55,784 nucleotides of DNA, from contig NZ_KB849207.1 of assembly GCF_000368025.1 (NCBI RefSeq), positions 72,217-128,000 on the forward strand. Direction: 5' to 3'. The translations under genes and the position numbers were made by a program. Shown here one piece after another: positions 18,132-26,871 of the stretch. A model generated the notes under the pieces. That model saw only the letters and a list, made by a program, of their open reading frames with translations, was not told where the DNA came from and searched no databases. Position 1 is the stretch's first letter; each line of letters opens with the position of its first letter. The stretch is from Acinetobacter parvus DSM 16617 = CIP 108168. Its GTDB lineage: Bacteria; Pseudomonadota; Gammaproteobacteria; Pseudomonadales; Moraxellaceae.

Positions 18132-18560
18132 ATGCAAATTCAAAATGTTTTAGTTGTATGCATTGGAAATATATGTCGTAGCCCCATGGCTGAATATTTT
18201 CTAAAAAACAATCATCCCAATTTAAATATTGAGTCTGCAGGTCTCTCTGCAATGTCTGGGCATTCGGCAGATGCAAAAGCTATACACTGTATGGATCAGC
18301 TGAATATTGATATGCGTCCACACATTGCCAGACAAATTACTGCCGAAATGATTAAAAAATCAGATTTAATTTTAGTCATGAGTAATAATCAAAAAAAACA
18401 TCTTGAGCAAACTTGGTCTTTTGCCAAAGGAAAGGTTTTTCGTTTGGGGCATTGGCAAAATCAAAATGTGCCCGATCCTTATCAACATGATCAAGCTTTT
18501 TTTGATGAAACTTGTCGCAACATTCAAAAATACGTTTCTGACTGGCAATCCCATTTTTAA
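18132..18560 (+). CDS. wzb: Low-molecular-weight protein tyrosine phosphatase Wzb
   Basis: Wzb dephosphorylates the tyrosine kinase Wzc, which is needed for cycling of capsule polymerisation. The 142 residues begin with VLVVCIGNICRSPMAEYFL, giving the P-loop C-x5-R-S near residues 10-17, and end with the general-acid loop VPDPYQHDQAFFDETC (Asp-Pro-Tyr) near 117. It is the usual LMW-PTP length. It starts 1 nt after the wza stop and ends 19 nt before wzc, so the three are co-transcribed. Confidence 0.95.
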   Translation: MQIQNVLVVCIGNICRSPMAEYFLKNNHPNLNIESAGLSAMSGHSADAKAIHCMDQLNIDMRPHIARQITAEMIKKSDLILVMSNNQKKHLEQTWSFAKGKVFRLGHWQNQNVPDPYQHDQAFFDETCRNIQKYVSDWQSHF

Positions 18561-18579
18561 TTTTTAGCAGTTTTATTTC

Positions 18580-20778
18580 ATGAATTCGAATAGCACACCT
18601 CAAGACGATACCATTGACTTAAAAGAATTATTCTTTTCTTTGCTGTCGCAATGGAAGCTCATTGCTCTATGTACACTCCTTAGCCTCGTTTTTGCTCTGC
18701 TTTACTTAAAAGTAACGCCAAATGTCTACTCAACGGATGCTATGATTCAGGTTGAGGACGCTAAAGGTGCTGGTGCCGCAGCTCTTTTAGGGGATTTAGG
18801 AAGCGCACTACCTGGAGGAGTGGGTGGAAAGTCAGTTGCAGATGCGGAAATTGAAATCTTAAACTCGCGCAAAGTGCTTGGACAAACCATACAAGACTTA
18901 AAGCTAGATATTCGTATCACCGATGAACAAAGTAGCTTGACGTATCGTTTGCTCAACACAGTTCAAAGTAAAGTGATCTATAAAAATAATGTTGTGACTT
19001 GGCAAGATAAAAAAAATGTATTTGTTATTCAATCTTTTGATGTGCCTAATTTTTATCTCGATAAAAAACTCACACTAAACTTTATCAATGGACAAGAGTT
19101 TAGCCTGTCTTATAAAAAAGATGTAGTGTTTAAAGGCAAGTTAAATGCGGTCAATCAAAGCCTAGATCAGAAAGGTTTATGGAAAATTCAAATTTATGCG
19201 AAAAACCCTATATCGCATGATTTTTCAGTTACTAAATTATCTATGCCTTCAGCCGTACAATGGATTAAAAAAGATTACAGCGTAGCAGAAAGAGGTAAAA
19301 ACTCTGGTGTGATTGGTCTTAACTACAATGGTGAAGATAAAGAACATATCACCCAAGTACTTAACCACATCTTAAATATTTACCAAGCACAAAATATTGA
19401 ACGTAAATCACTGGAATCGGCTCAAACATTGAGCTTCCTTGAAAAGCAACTGCCTGAGTTAAAACAACAACTCGAAGACTCTGAAATTAAATTTAACCGT
19501 TTCCGAGAACAATACAACACAATTGATGTAACACAAGAAGCGGAGTTAATGCTAAAGCAGAATGTTGAACTGGAAAAATTAAAAATCCAACTACAACAGC
19601 AACAAGCAGAACTCTCTTCAAAATATACGCCTGACCACCCATTAATGTCAGCAATTAACGCTCAACTTTCTGAAATTAACAAAAAAACTTCAGAAATGAC
19701 TCAATCCATTAAGCGTTTACCTGAAACCCAGCGACTGTACTTACAACTGTACCGCGATGTTAAGGTAAATACTGAGTTATACACTGCGTTATTGAATAGC
19801 TACCAACAACTCAAAATTGCCAAAGCAGGTGAAATTGGTAATGTACGCATTATTGATACTGCAATTGAACCTGTAAAACCAATTAAACCTAAAAAGCTCA
19901 TCACATTAGTACTTGCTATTTTTGTAGGTGGCTTCTTGGGCACATTATTGGCCTTACTGCGTAATATGTTACGCTCAGGTATTAAAGACTCGAATCAAAT
20001 TGAAAATGAACTGGATTTACCTGTTTATGCCACTGTACCACGTTCACCTGTGCAAGAAAGCCGTATTAAAATTCTGAAAAAGAAAAAGAATATTCCAATT
20101 CTTGCGGTGAAACATAGTGATGATATTGCCATTGAAAGCCTACGCAGCATGCGTACTGCTATTCACTTTGCTTTAAGCAGTGCCAAAAACAATATCATTA
20201 TGATTTCTGGCCCTGCACCAGAGTTGGGTAAATCGTTTATTTCAATCAATCTAGCCACCATTTTGGCGCAAAGTGATAAGCGCGTATTATTGATTGATGC
20301 CGATTTACGTCGTGGTTATATGCATAAATACTTTAATTACGACCCTAAGCCTGGCTTAACCGAATACCTGAATGGTCAGCACGAGTTAGACAGTGTTGTG
20401 CGCAGTACTGAAGTTGAAAATTTAAGCTTCATCAGTCGTGGTAAAAGCCCTGCTAATCCGTCAGAGTTGTTAAGTACGCAAAAATTTGCAGATATGCTCA
20501 CGCACTTGTCGAGCCAATTTGACCATATTCTGATTGATACCCCACCAGTTCTTGCAGTCACCGATGGGATTATTATTTCACAATATGCGGGTGTGAATTT
20601 GGTAGTGGCACGTTATGCCAAGACGCAAATGAAAGAGCTTGAACTGACTGTCAACCGCTTTGAACAAGCTGGCGTGAAAGTAAATGGCTTTATTTTGAAT
20701 GATATTCAACGTGCTGGTGCTGGTTACGGGTATGGATACAATTATTCATATGCTTACAAAGCAAATAAAGATGATTAA
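18580..20778 (+). CDS. wzc: Capsule tyrosine autokinase / chain-length regulator Wzc
   Basis: Wzc is an inner-membrane BY-kinase that controls capsule length and joins Wza to form the export complex. The 732 residues hold a Wzz domain with a first membrane segment near residues 28-48, a periplasmic coiled-coil region (about 275-400), a second membrane segment near 445-465 (LITLVLAIFVGGFLGTLLAL), and the cytoplasmic kinase: Walker A-type GPAPELGKSF near 545, Walker A' VLLIDADLRRGYM near 568 and Walker B ILIDTPPVLAVTDG near 650. The C-terminal tail YGYGYNYSYAYK is the tyrosine cluster for autophosphorylation. A terminator follows. Confidence 0.95.
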   Translation: MNSNSTPQDDTIDLKELFFSLLSQWKLIALCTLLSLVFALLYLKVTPNVYSTDAMIQVEDAKGAGAAALLGDLGSALPGGVGGKSVADAEIEILNSRKVLGQTIQDLKLDIRITDEQSSLTYRLLNTVQSKVIYKNNVVTWQDKKNVFVIQSFDVPNFYLDKKLTLNFINGQEFSLSYKKDVVFKGKLNAVNQSLDQKGLWKIQIYAKNPISHDFSVTKLSMPSAVQWIKKDYSVAERGKNSGVIGLNYNGEDKEHITQVLNHILNIYQAQNIERKSLESAQTLSFLEKQLPELKQQLEDSEIKFNRFREQYNTIDVTQEAELMLKQNVELEKLKIQLQQQQAELSSKYTPDHPLMSAINAQLSEINKKTSEMTQSIKRLPETQRLYLQLYRDVKVNTELYTALLNSYQQLKIAKAGEIGNVRIIDTAIEPVKPIKPKKLITLVLAIFVGGFLGTLLALLRNMLRSGIKDSNQIENELDLPVYATVPRSPVQESRIKILKKKKNIPILAVKHSDDIAIESLRSMRTAIHFALSSAKNNIIMISGPAPELGKSFISINLATILAQSDKRVLLIDADLRRGYMHKYFNYDPKPGLTEYLNGQHELDSVVRSTEVENLSFISRGKSPANPSELLSTQKFADMLTHLSSQFDHILIDTPPVLAVTDGIIISQYAGVNLVVARYAKTQMKELELTVNRFEQAGVKVNGFILNDIQRAGAGYGYGYNYSYAYKANKDD

Positions 20779-20801
20779 AAATCCATCACAATAATCATCT
20801 C

Positions 20802-20831
20802 AAAAAGCCAGATCTCAAAGTCTGGCTTTTT
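20802..20831 (+). terminator. Rho-independent terminator of wza-wzb-wzc
   Basis: An 11-bp stem, AAAAAGCCAGA (20802-20812) with TCTGGCTTTTT (20821-20831), sits 24 nt after the wzc stop. The loop is 8 nt and the T-run forms part of the 3' arm. Confidence 0.88.
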
Positions 20832-20955
20832 ATCGATAAACACATAAACTATATAAAAAATACACGCATTTTTTAGCTGAGTTATTCAATGCTTAAGCTT
20901 AGACATGCTAAGATCATGACCATGTTTTTTATTAAAATCTTACTTCGGACATCTC

Positions 20956-21663
20956 ATGAGTAAAGCTTTACCTGTTGTGGTTGCAGTCGTTTTAGCTGGT
21001 GCAGCCCTTGTTCCAATTTATTATGCAACTCAACACCCAGCGACTGAGCTAGGCACCAAAGCAGATAAAAATGCGGCACCTGTTGCAAAAATCAGTTATG
21101 CACTCGGTTATGAAGTTGCAAAGCAGACTCCACCTGAACTGGAAACAGGTGCATTTATTACAGGTTTCCGTGATGCGCATGCACAAAAGCCTGCTGCATA
21201 TACTGAAGAGGAATTACAAGCTGCGTATATGGAGTTCCAAAAAGAATTACAACAAAAGCAACTGAACGAAACAAAGAAAGCAGAGGCAACAGGTAATTCA
21301 TTCCTCACTGAAAATGCTAAAAAAGACGGGGTTAAAGCCACTGCTTCAGGTTTGCAGTATAAAATCATTACAGAAGGTACGGGCAAACAGCCTACCGCCA
21401 CTTCTGTGGTGAAAGTTCACTATAAGGGACAGCTCACTGATGGCAAGGTCTTTGACAGTTCCTACGACCGTGGTGAACCAATTGAGTTTCCGTTGAATCA
21501 AGTCATTCCAGGCTGGACCGAGGGTCTACAGTTTATGAAAGAGGGTGGTAAAGCCACATTCTATATCCCAGCAAACCTGGGTTACGGTGCTCAGGGTGTA
21601 CCAGGTTCTATTCCACCAAATAGTACCTTAATCTTTGATGTAGAACTCATCGCTGTAAAATAA
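20956..21663 (+). CDS. fkpA: FKBP-type peptidyl-prolyl isomerase FkpA
   Basis: This is a periplasmic or membrane-anchored prolyl isomerase and chaperone. It has 235 residues: an N-terminal hydrophobic anchor (LPVVVAVVLAGAALVPIYYA), a dimerisation domain with helical repeats (ISYALGYEVAKQ, FITGFRDA, near 35-110) and the FKBP catalytic domain from about 130, with VKVHYKGQLTDGKVFDSSYDRGEPIEFPL, VIPGWTEGLQFM and IPANLGYGAQG, the usual active-site residues. It is the classical right-hand boundary gene of Acinetobacter capsule loci. A paralogue follows. Confidence 0.92.
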   Translation: MSKALPVVVAVVLAGAALVPIYYATQHPATELGTKADKNAAPVAKISYALGYEVAKQTPPELETGAFITGFRDAHAQKPAAYTEEELQAAYMEFQKELQQKQLNETKKAEATGNSFLTENAKKDGVKATASGLQYKIITEGTGKQPTATSVVKVHYKGQLTDGKVFDSSYDRGEPIEFPLNQVIPGWTEGLQFMKEGGKATFYIPANLGYGAQGVPGSIPPNSTLIFDVELIAVK

Positions 21664-21674
21664 CTGATTAATAG

Positions 21675-21700
21675 GGAGAGCATGTGCTCTCCTTTATTTT
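21675..21700 (+). terminator. Hairpin between the two FKBP genes
   Basis: An 8-bp self-complementary stem, GGAGAGCA (21675-21682) with TGCTCTCC (21685-21692), is followed by TTTATTTT. It starts 12 nt after the fkpA stop and may be an attenuating terminator between the paralogues. Confidence 0.6.
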
Positions 21701-21710
21701 GGAAGAAATA

Positions 21711-22394
21711 ATGAAAAAATTAAGCCTTATTTTAATAGCTTCAACTTTTGCTACAGTCCACGCTGCCCCAATTACGCTAAAAAGCCCACAAAAAGATCAA
21801 CTGGGCTATAGTTACGGTTATTTAATGGGCAAAGGTAATGCCGAAACTCTAAAAGACCTGAATATTGAAACTTTTGTTCAGGGAGTACAGGAAGCTGTTC
21901 AAGGAAAAGTCGCATCTTTGACTGATGAAGACATGGCGAAAGTACTCAACCAATATAAAAAACGTTTAGAGGCAAAACAGCTGATTGAGTTTCAGGAAGT
22001 TGGCCAGAAAAATGAACTTGCTGGTAAAACATTCCTCGCTGAAAATGCTCAAAAGACAGGCATCATAACCACCAAGTCAGGCTTGCAGTACCAAATTTTG
22101 CAGGAAGGCAAAGGGAAATCTCCAAAGGCAACCTCTACGGTTAAGGTGAATTACGAAGGTCGTTTACTGGATGGCACTGTGTTTGACAGCTCAATTGCCC
22201 GCAACCATCCAATTGAGTTTAAACTGAACCAAGTGATTGCTGGTTGGACTGAGGGTGTGCAAACCATGAAAGAGGGTGGTAAAAGCCGTTTCTTTATTCC
22301 AGCCAATTTGGCCTATGGCGATGTTGGTGCAGGTGATGCAATCGGACCCAACAGTACCCTGATTTTTGATATTGAATTACTTGAAGTTAAATAG
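21711..22394 (+). CDS. FKBP-type peptidyl-prolyl isomerase, fkpA paralogue
   Basis: This is a secreted FKBP isomerase of 227 residues from the ATG at 21711, chosen because GGAAG precedes it by about 5 nt and a clear signal peptide follows (MKKLSLILIASTFATVHA, cleavage before APITL). An ATG 27 nt upstream gives no proper signal and lies in the hairpin. The layout repeats that of fkpA: helical domain (YSYGYLMGKGNAE), coiled region, then FKBP domain with VNYEGRLLDGTVFDSS, IAGWTEGVQTM and IPANLAYGDVG. The order suggests tandem duplication. It probably acts in the periplasm as a folding helper. Confidence 0.9.
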   Translation: MKKLSLILIASTFATVHAAPITLKSPQKDQLGYSYGYLMGKGNAETLKDLNIETFVQGVQEAVQGKVASLTDEDMAKVLNQYKKRLEAKQLIEFQEVGQKNELAGKTFLAENAQKTGIITTKSGLQYQILQEGKGKSPKATSTVKVNYEGRLLDGTVFDSSIARNHPIEFKLNQVIAGWTEGVQTMKEGGKSRFFIPANLAYGDVGAGDAIGPNSTLIFDIELLEVK

Positions 22395-22397
22395 TAA

Positions 22398-22427
22398 AAA
22401 CCCTCCTGATGGAGGGTTTACTTTTTT
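22398..22427. terminator. Terminator between convergent fkp paralogue and murJ
   Basis: Stem AAACCCTCC (22398-22406) with GGAGGGTTT (22411-22419), loop TGAT, followed by ACTTTTTT. It lies 4 nt after the FKBP stop. AAAA on the left side could let it act for murJ as well. Confidence 0.85.
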
Positions 22428-22436
22428 AGAGAGCTA

Positions 22437-23978
22437 TTAGGCTCTTAAATGTCTTGGGCGGAACCCAGTTGCCAATAATCCTACGGCATAGGCCACTACC
22501 CCAACGACACACAGCCCAACCACTTCAGCAATCCGTAACCACTGTGAAATATCGCCCTGATACCAAGTCAGTGCATACCAAAGCGCAGCAATCATGGTCA
22601 GGTTGGCAATGGTAAATTGTACTGCCAGTTTCTTCCAGTGCGTTCCAAAACGATAGATATTGCGTTTGTGTAAATAGAAATACAGCATACCTGCATTGAC
22701 TAAAGCAGAACCTGAAGAAGCCAGCGCCAAAGCCATATGTTCTGCATGCCAGTCAATCAGTTTAAATAAACCAATAAATACCACGTTTAGAATAGCATTT
22801 GCCGCAACTGCCATTAACCCGACACGAACAGGAGTCTTGGTATCCTGTTGTGCATAAAAGCCTGGAGCAAACACCTTAATCAACATGAAAGAAATCACAC
22901 CAGCACTCATACACTGCAACGCCAGTGCCGTCATGTGGGTATCTTCCAATGTAAATTCACCGCGCTGAAACAATGCCTGAATAATGGGGGTGGACAGCAT
23001 ACATAAGGCAATACTTGCAGGAATGCCCACCAACATAATGATCTTGGCAGCCCAGTCAATCATGCTCCTGAATTTGGCCTGATCCTGTTCGGCGTGGCGG
23101 GCTGAAAGTGATGGCAAAATCACTGTACCAATCGCCACACCGATCAAGCCTAAAGGTAGTTCAGTCATCCGTTCTGCGCTATAAAGCCACGATACTGAAC
23201 CATCCTGCATAAATGATGCCCAGATGGTATTCAGCAATAGGTTGATCTGTGTGACTGACACCCCAAACAGTGCTGGTAGCATCAGCTTTAAAATACGGTC
23301 GACACCCTCATGTTTAAAATCAACCTTGGGTGGAATCAGTAGATTCTTTTTCCATAACTCTGGAATCTGGATGGCAAGCTGCAAAATACCCGCCACAACT
23401 ACCGCCCAACCCAATGCCATGATCGGTTCAGCCATATATGGCGTTAGCCACCACGCCCCTGCAATCATTGCCACATTCAGCAACACAGGTGAAAACGCAG
23501 GTGAGGCAAACGAGCCATAACTATTCAGGATACTGCTGGCAAATGCCGTTAATGACATAAACATCAGATATGGAATGGTCAGGCGGAACATACTGACCGC
23601 GAGATCAAATTTCTCAGGATCGTTGTGGAAACCAGGCGCATACAGATAAATAATTGCAGGTGCGGCAACCATCGCCACAAAGGTCAGCAAGGTCATTGCG
23701 GTGAGTAGACAACCAAAGACACGGCTAATCAGGATCTGAACTTCGGCATGAGCACGGCTGGTTTTATATTCTGTCAGGACTGGAATAAAGGCCTGGGAAA
23801 AAGCCCCTTCCGCAAACAGCCGCCGAAAAAAGTTGGGAATACGAAAGGCAACGACAAAGGTATCAAAGTCCTTACCTGCACCAAACACATTGAGCAGCAC
23901 CACATCGCGCACCAGACCCAAAATTCGGGATAACATCGTCATTGCACTGACAATTACAGTCGATCGCCACAATGCCAT
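22437..23978 (-). CDS. murJ: Lipid II flippase MurJ
   Basis: MurJ moves lipid II across the inner membrane for peptidoglycan synthesis. The 513 residues begin MALWRSTVIVSAMTMLSRILGLVRDVVLLNVFGAG, the family hallmark, with Arg-Asp-rich first helices, and contain RLFAEGAFSQAFIPVLTEYK and some 14 hydrophobic segments. I chose the ATG at 23978, since AGGTGAG lies 4 nt upstream; a GTG at 23987 also reads in frame. Convergent with the FKBP gene, and followed on its 5' side by ampD in the same direction. Confidence 0.94.
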   Translation of the reverse strand: MALWRSTVIVSAMTMLSRILGLVRDVVLLNVFGAGKDFDTFVVAFRIPNFFRRLFAEGAFSQAFIPVLTEYKTSRAHAEVQILISRVFGCLLTAMTLLTFVAMVAAPAIIYLYAPGFHNDPEKFDLAVSMFRLTIPYLMFMSLTAFASSILNSYGSFASPAFSPVLLNVAMIAGAWWLTPYMAEPIMALGWAVVVAGILQLAIQIPELWKKNLLIPPKVDFKHEGVDRILKLMLPALFGVSVTQINLLLNTIWASFMQDGSVSWLYSAERMTELPLGLIGVAIGTVILPSLSARHAEQDQAKFRSMIDWAAKIIMLVGIPASIALCMLSTPIIQALFQRGEFTLEDTHMTALALQCMSAGVISFMLIKVFAPGFYAQQDTKTPVRVGLMAVAANAILNVVFIGLFKLIDWHAEHMALALASSGSALVNAGMLYFYLHKRNIYRFGTHWKKLAVQFTIANLTMIAALWYALTWYQGDISQWLRIAEVVGLCVVGVVAYAVGLLATGFRPRHLRA

Positions 23979-24048
23979 CGCACTCACCTACGGCTTATCT
24001 TTAAAAAGCGTTATTGTAATGAAAGTTAAAATAGATTTCGTTGTGAAA

Positions 24049-24627
24049 TCATAAATCAGTTGATGTTTTTTCAGATAACAACTGACGGAACAATTGCCAG
24101 TCAAAATACAACCCTGGGTCGGTCTTACGTTTTGGTGCAATATCTGAGTGCCCTGCAATATGGTTCTGAATTTTTGGATAGGCTTGGCGCAGTGTTTTTA
24201 CCACTTCTGCCAATGATTGATATTGTTCTGGCTCAAAGGGCAAGTCATCACTACCCTCAAGCTCAATTCCAATCGAATAATCATTACATTCTTTTTGAGC
24301 CAGATAACTCGAGCGTCCTGCATGCCATGCCCGATCATTAAAATTAACAAACTGAATGACCTCTCCCGTACGCAAGATCAGCAAATGTGCGGATACCTGC
24401 ATCCCTTCAATGGTCTGAAAATATGGATGGATCGACCAATCCAGTTGATTCTGAAAAAACTGCTGGATATAGCCCCCTCCAAACTGGGACGGTGGCAGGC
24501 TAATGTTGTGGATCACAATCAACTGAATTTCAGCATCAATAGGACGGGCATTAAAATTGGGGGATGCAATCTGTGTTGCGCCTTGTAGGATTCCATCTTG
24601 GACTTGAGCAAATCTAGATTGTTGCAT
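24049..24627 (-). CDS. ampD: 1,6-anhydro-N-acetylmuramyl-L-alanine amidase AmpD
   Basis: This cytoplasmic zinc amidase cuts the peptide from anhydro-muropeptides during cell-wall recycling and so affects beta-lactamase induction where AmpR exists. It has 192 residues from the ATG at 24627 (MQQSRFAQ); a longer in-frame start adds a basic stretch unlike AmpD. Zn ligands are seen in LIVIHNISLPP (His), NDRAWHAGRSSY (His) and AGHSDIAPKRKTDPGLYFDW (His and Asp). It lies just upstream of murJ (70 nt), both on the minus strand, with mupP also in the window as part of the same recycling theme. Confidence 0.93.
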   Translation of the reverse strand: MQQSRFAQVQDGILQGATQIASPNFNARPIDAEIQLIVIHNISLPPSQFGGGYIQQFFQNQLDWSIHPYFQTIEGMQVSAHLLILRTGEVIQFVNFNDRAWHAGRSSYLAQKECNDYSIGIELEGSDDLPFEPEQYQSLAEVVKTLRQAYPKIQNHIAGHSDIAPKRKTDPGLYFDWQLFRQLLSEKTSTDL

Positions 24628-24771
24628 TGTGACCCGAATCAGCAATTTAATATTTATCCTCCACATTCTGACATGCTTTATCGTGAATAATCGAGATCAA
24701 ATACTTATTTTTTACGAGGACAATGCTAAGATAAGCCCCAAGTTTTTTGGTCAACATCTACTGGAAATCGT

Positions 24772-25617
24772 ATGAGCATCCCACAATCTTTGCTTGAACA
24801 ATCTATTCAAATCAATATTCAGCAAGCATTACAGGAAGATATTGGGGACGGCGATATCACGGCCCTGCTCACACCAGCAGATGAACAGGCCACTGCGACC
24901 ATTATTAGCCGTGAAGAGATGGTGTTGGCAGGACAGCCCTGGGTCAATGCATTGATTCAGGCTTATGACAATACCGTTCAAGTCACTTGGTTAAAACAAG
25001 AGGGTGAAGTGGTTGCAGCCAATGAAGCATTTTTAAAGCTTGCTGGTTCTGCCCGTAGTCTTTTGACAGTAGAACGCCCTGCATTGAACTTCATCCAAAC
25101 CCTGTCTGCGGTGGCAACCAAAACCGCAAGTTATGTAAAACAACTCGATGGTTTACATACCAAACTATTGGATACTCGTAAAACCTTGCCATGTTTACGT
25201 ATTGCACAAAAATATGCGGTGGCTGTGGGTGGTGGACAGAACCATCGTTTAGGTTTGTTTGATGCCTTTTTAATTAAAGAAAATCACATCATGGCAGCAG
25301 GCGGAATTGCTCAGGCAATTGCCAAAGCTCATGAAATTGCACCCAATAAACCTGTTGAAGTCGAAGTCGAAACCTGGGATGAGCTCAATCAAGCCCTTGA
25401 AGCAGGTGCCGATATTGTAATGCTAGATAATTTTAGTCAGCAGCAGATGATTGATGCCGTCAAACACGTTGCAGGACGTTGCAAATTGGAAGCCTCAGGC
25501 AATATCACCATTGATAATTTACGTGAAGTTGCCACCACAGGAGTTGACTACATTTCAATGGGTGTTCTGACCAAAGATGTGAAAGCCATTGATTTATCCA
25601 TGCGTTTTAACGACTAA
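24772..25617 (+). CDS. nadC: Nicotinate-nucleotide diphosphorylase (carboxylating)
   Basis: NadC makes nicotinate mononucleotide from quinolinate and PRPP in de novo NAD synthesis. The 281 residues carry LLTVERPALNFIQTLSAVAT near 102, the substrate-binding LDTRKTLPCLRIAQKYAVAVGGGQNHRLGL near 138 (Arg, Lys, His), LIKENHI, and the barrel end EASGNITIDNLREVATTGVDYISMG. Normal length. Divergent from ampD across a 144-nt spacer. Its last 4 nt overlap the end of a small opposite-strand gene. Confidence 0.96.
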   Translation: MSIPQSLLEQSIQINIQQALQEDIGDGDITALLTPADEQATATIISREEMVLAGQPWVNALIQAYDNTVQVTWLKQEGEVVAANEAFLKLAGSARSLLTVERPALNFIQTLSAVATKTASYVKQLDGLHTKLLDTRKTLPCLRIAQKYAVAVGGGQNHRLGLFDAFLIKENHIMAAGGIAQAIAKAHEIAPNKPVEVEVETWDELNQALEAGADIVMLDNFSQQQMIDAVKHVAGRCKLEASGNITIDNLREVATTGVDYISMGVLTKDVKAIDLSMRFND

Positions 25618-25811
25618 ACCTGTTCAGAATCATCTCGTTTTGTATTGGCTTCATCTTTTCTCGCCGAAGCATCTGCAACCTTTGAGGTTTCAGATGTTTT
25701 AAGCTGTTCAGTCCAGGCTGACTTGGCTTGGGTTGAATCAGTTGGACGTGGGTCAGTAGCCATTAATACAAACGTCACTGCACTCAGAAATACTAAAAAA
25801 ACCTGTAACAT
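25614..25811 (-). CDS. Small membrane-anchored hypothetical protein
   Basis: I do not recognise this 65-residue protein. Residues 1-17 (MLQVFLVFLSAVTFVLM) form a hydrophobic segment, either an anchor or a signal sequence; the rest is polar, rich in Thr, Ser, Lys and Asp, and likely disordered. A good ribosome site (AGGGAT) precedes the ATG by about 5 nt. It converges with nadC and overlaps it by 4 nt. An ORF at this place between nadC and rph recurs in Acinetobacter as I recall, which supports it being real. Function unknown. Confidence 0.62.
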   Translation of the reverse strand: MLQVFLVFLSAVTFVLMATDPRPTDSTQAKSAWTEQLKTSETSKVADASARKDEANTKRDDSEQV

Positions 25812-26002
25812 GATTATCCCTATTTATTGTTCCTGTTTTAATGGTTTAATCTAGCAGGGCAAAGTGAGATGAATTTGCTGGCTTTGTTACAACATAGACA
25901 GACTAAGTGAATTTATGTTGAAGAGCATGCTGTTCTGTCTGATTCTATTTAGACTTATGTAAATATCCGATATCAAACGCCCAGATTGATTAGGACAAAA
26001 AA

Positions 26003-26029
26003 AGGCGGTCTAAAGTAGCCAGACCGCCT
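26003..26029 (-). terminator. Rho-independent terminator of rph
   Basis: Stem AGGCGGTCT (26003-26011) with AGACCGCCT (26021-26029); on the minus strand the hairpin is followed by seven T. It starts 18 nt past the rph stop. Confidence 0.9.
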
Positions 26030-26046
26030 GAACTATCAACTGGAAA

Positions 26047-26763
26047 TTACCAACCGAGAGCTTGTTGTTGCTTTTGGATCAGTTCCTGAATCCCTTTTTC
26101 TGCAAGCTCTAACATGGCATTGCACTGGCTACGGGTAAACGGCTTGTCTTCTGCCGTTCCCTGAATCTCAATAAATTCGCCTGCCTGCGTCATCACCACG
26201 TTTAAATCCGTTTGGCAATTTGAATCTTCTTCGTAGCAGAGGTCGAGTAAAACCTCGTCCTGATACATCCCCACCGAGATGGCTGCCACCAGACCTTTTA
26301 ACGGGTCCTGTTTAATTTTCTTGTTGCTGAGCAACACATTCATTGCATCAACCAAGGCAACCGCCGCCCCTGTAATTGCTGCGGTACGTGTCCCACCATC
26401 TGCCTGAATCACATCACAGTCGATGGTGATGGTGTTTTCACCAAGCTTTTTCAGATCAACCATTGCTCGTAAACTACGACCAATTAAACGCTGGATTTCC
26501 TGTGTACGGCCTGTTTGCTTGCCACGAGCTGCCTCACGGTCACTACGAGTGTGTGTTGAACGTGGCAACATGCCATATTCCGCAGTGACCCAGCCTTGCC
26601 CCTGTCCTTTCAAGAAACGTGGTACTGAATTGTCAATGCTCGCGGTACACAACACTTTGGTATGCCCAAATTCAACCAAAACTGAACCTTCTGCGTAACG
26701 GGTATAGTTACGGGTAATTTTTACCTCACGTAATTGGTCTAATGTTCTTTGGTCAATACGCAT
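26047..26763 (-). CDS. rph: Ribonuclease PH
   Basis: RNase PH is a phosphorolytic 3'-5' exonuclease that trims tRNA 3' ends. The 238 residues start MRIDQRTLDQLREVKITRNYTRYAEGS and include GWVTAEYGMLPRST, the phosphate-binding RSLRAMVDL region near residue 90, and CDVIQADGGTRTAAITGA near 115. Length is normal. It has its own terminator and is transcribed leftward; the desaturase gene lies upstream, about 110 nt away. Confidence 0.96.
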   Translation of the reverse strand: MRIDQRTLDQLREVKITRNYTRYAEGSVLVEFGHTKVLCTASIDNSVPRFLKGQGQGWVTAEYGMLPRSTHTRSDREAARGKQTGRTQEIQRLIGRSLRAMVDLKKLGENTITIDCDVIQADGGTRTAAITGAAVALVDAMNVLLSNKKIKQDPLKGLVAAISVGMYQDEVLLDLCYEEDSNCQTDLNVVMTQAGEFIEIQGTAEDKPFTRSQCNAMLELAEKGIQELIQKQQQALGW

Positions 26764-26871
26764 AACGATTCCTTAAAACTATGGCACAAATATAATTGCA
26801 CCATAGTATAGCTCAATTACACGCGATTTCAGTTTTACTTATTCGTTACAATTCCACGAATACGCAATCCT

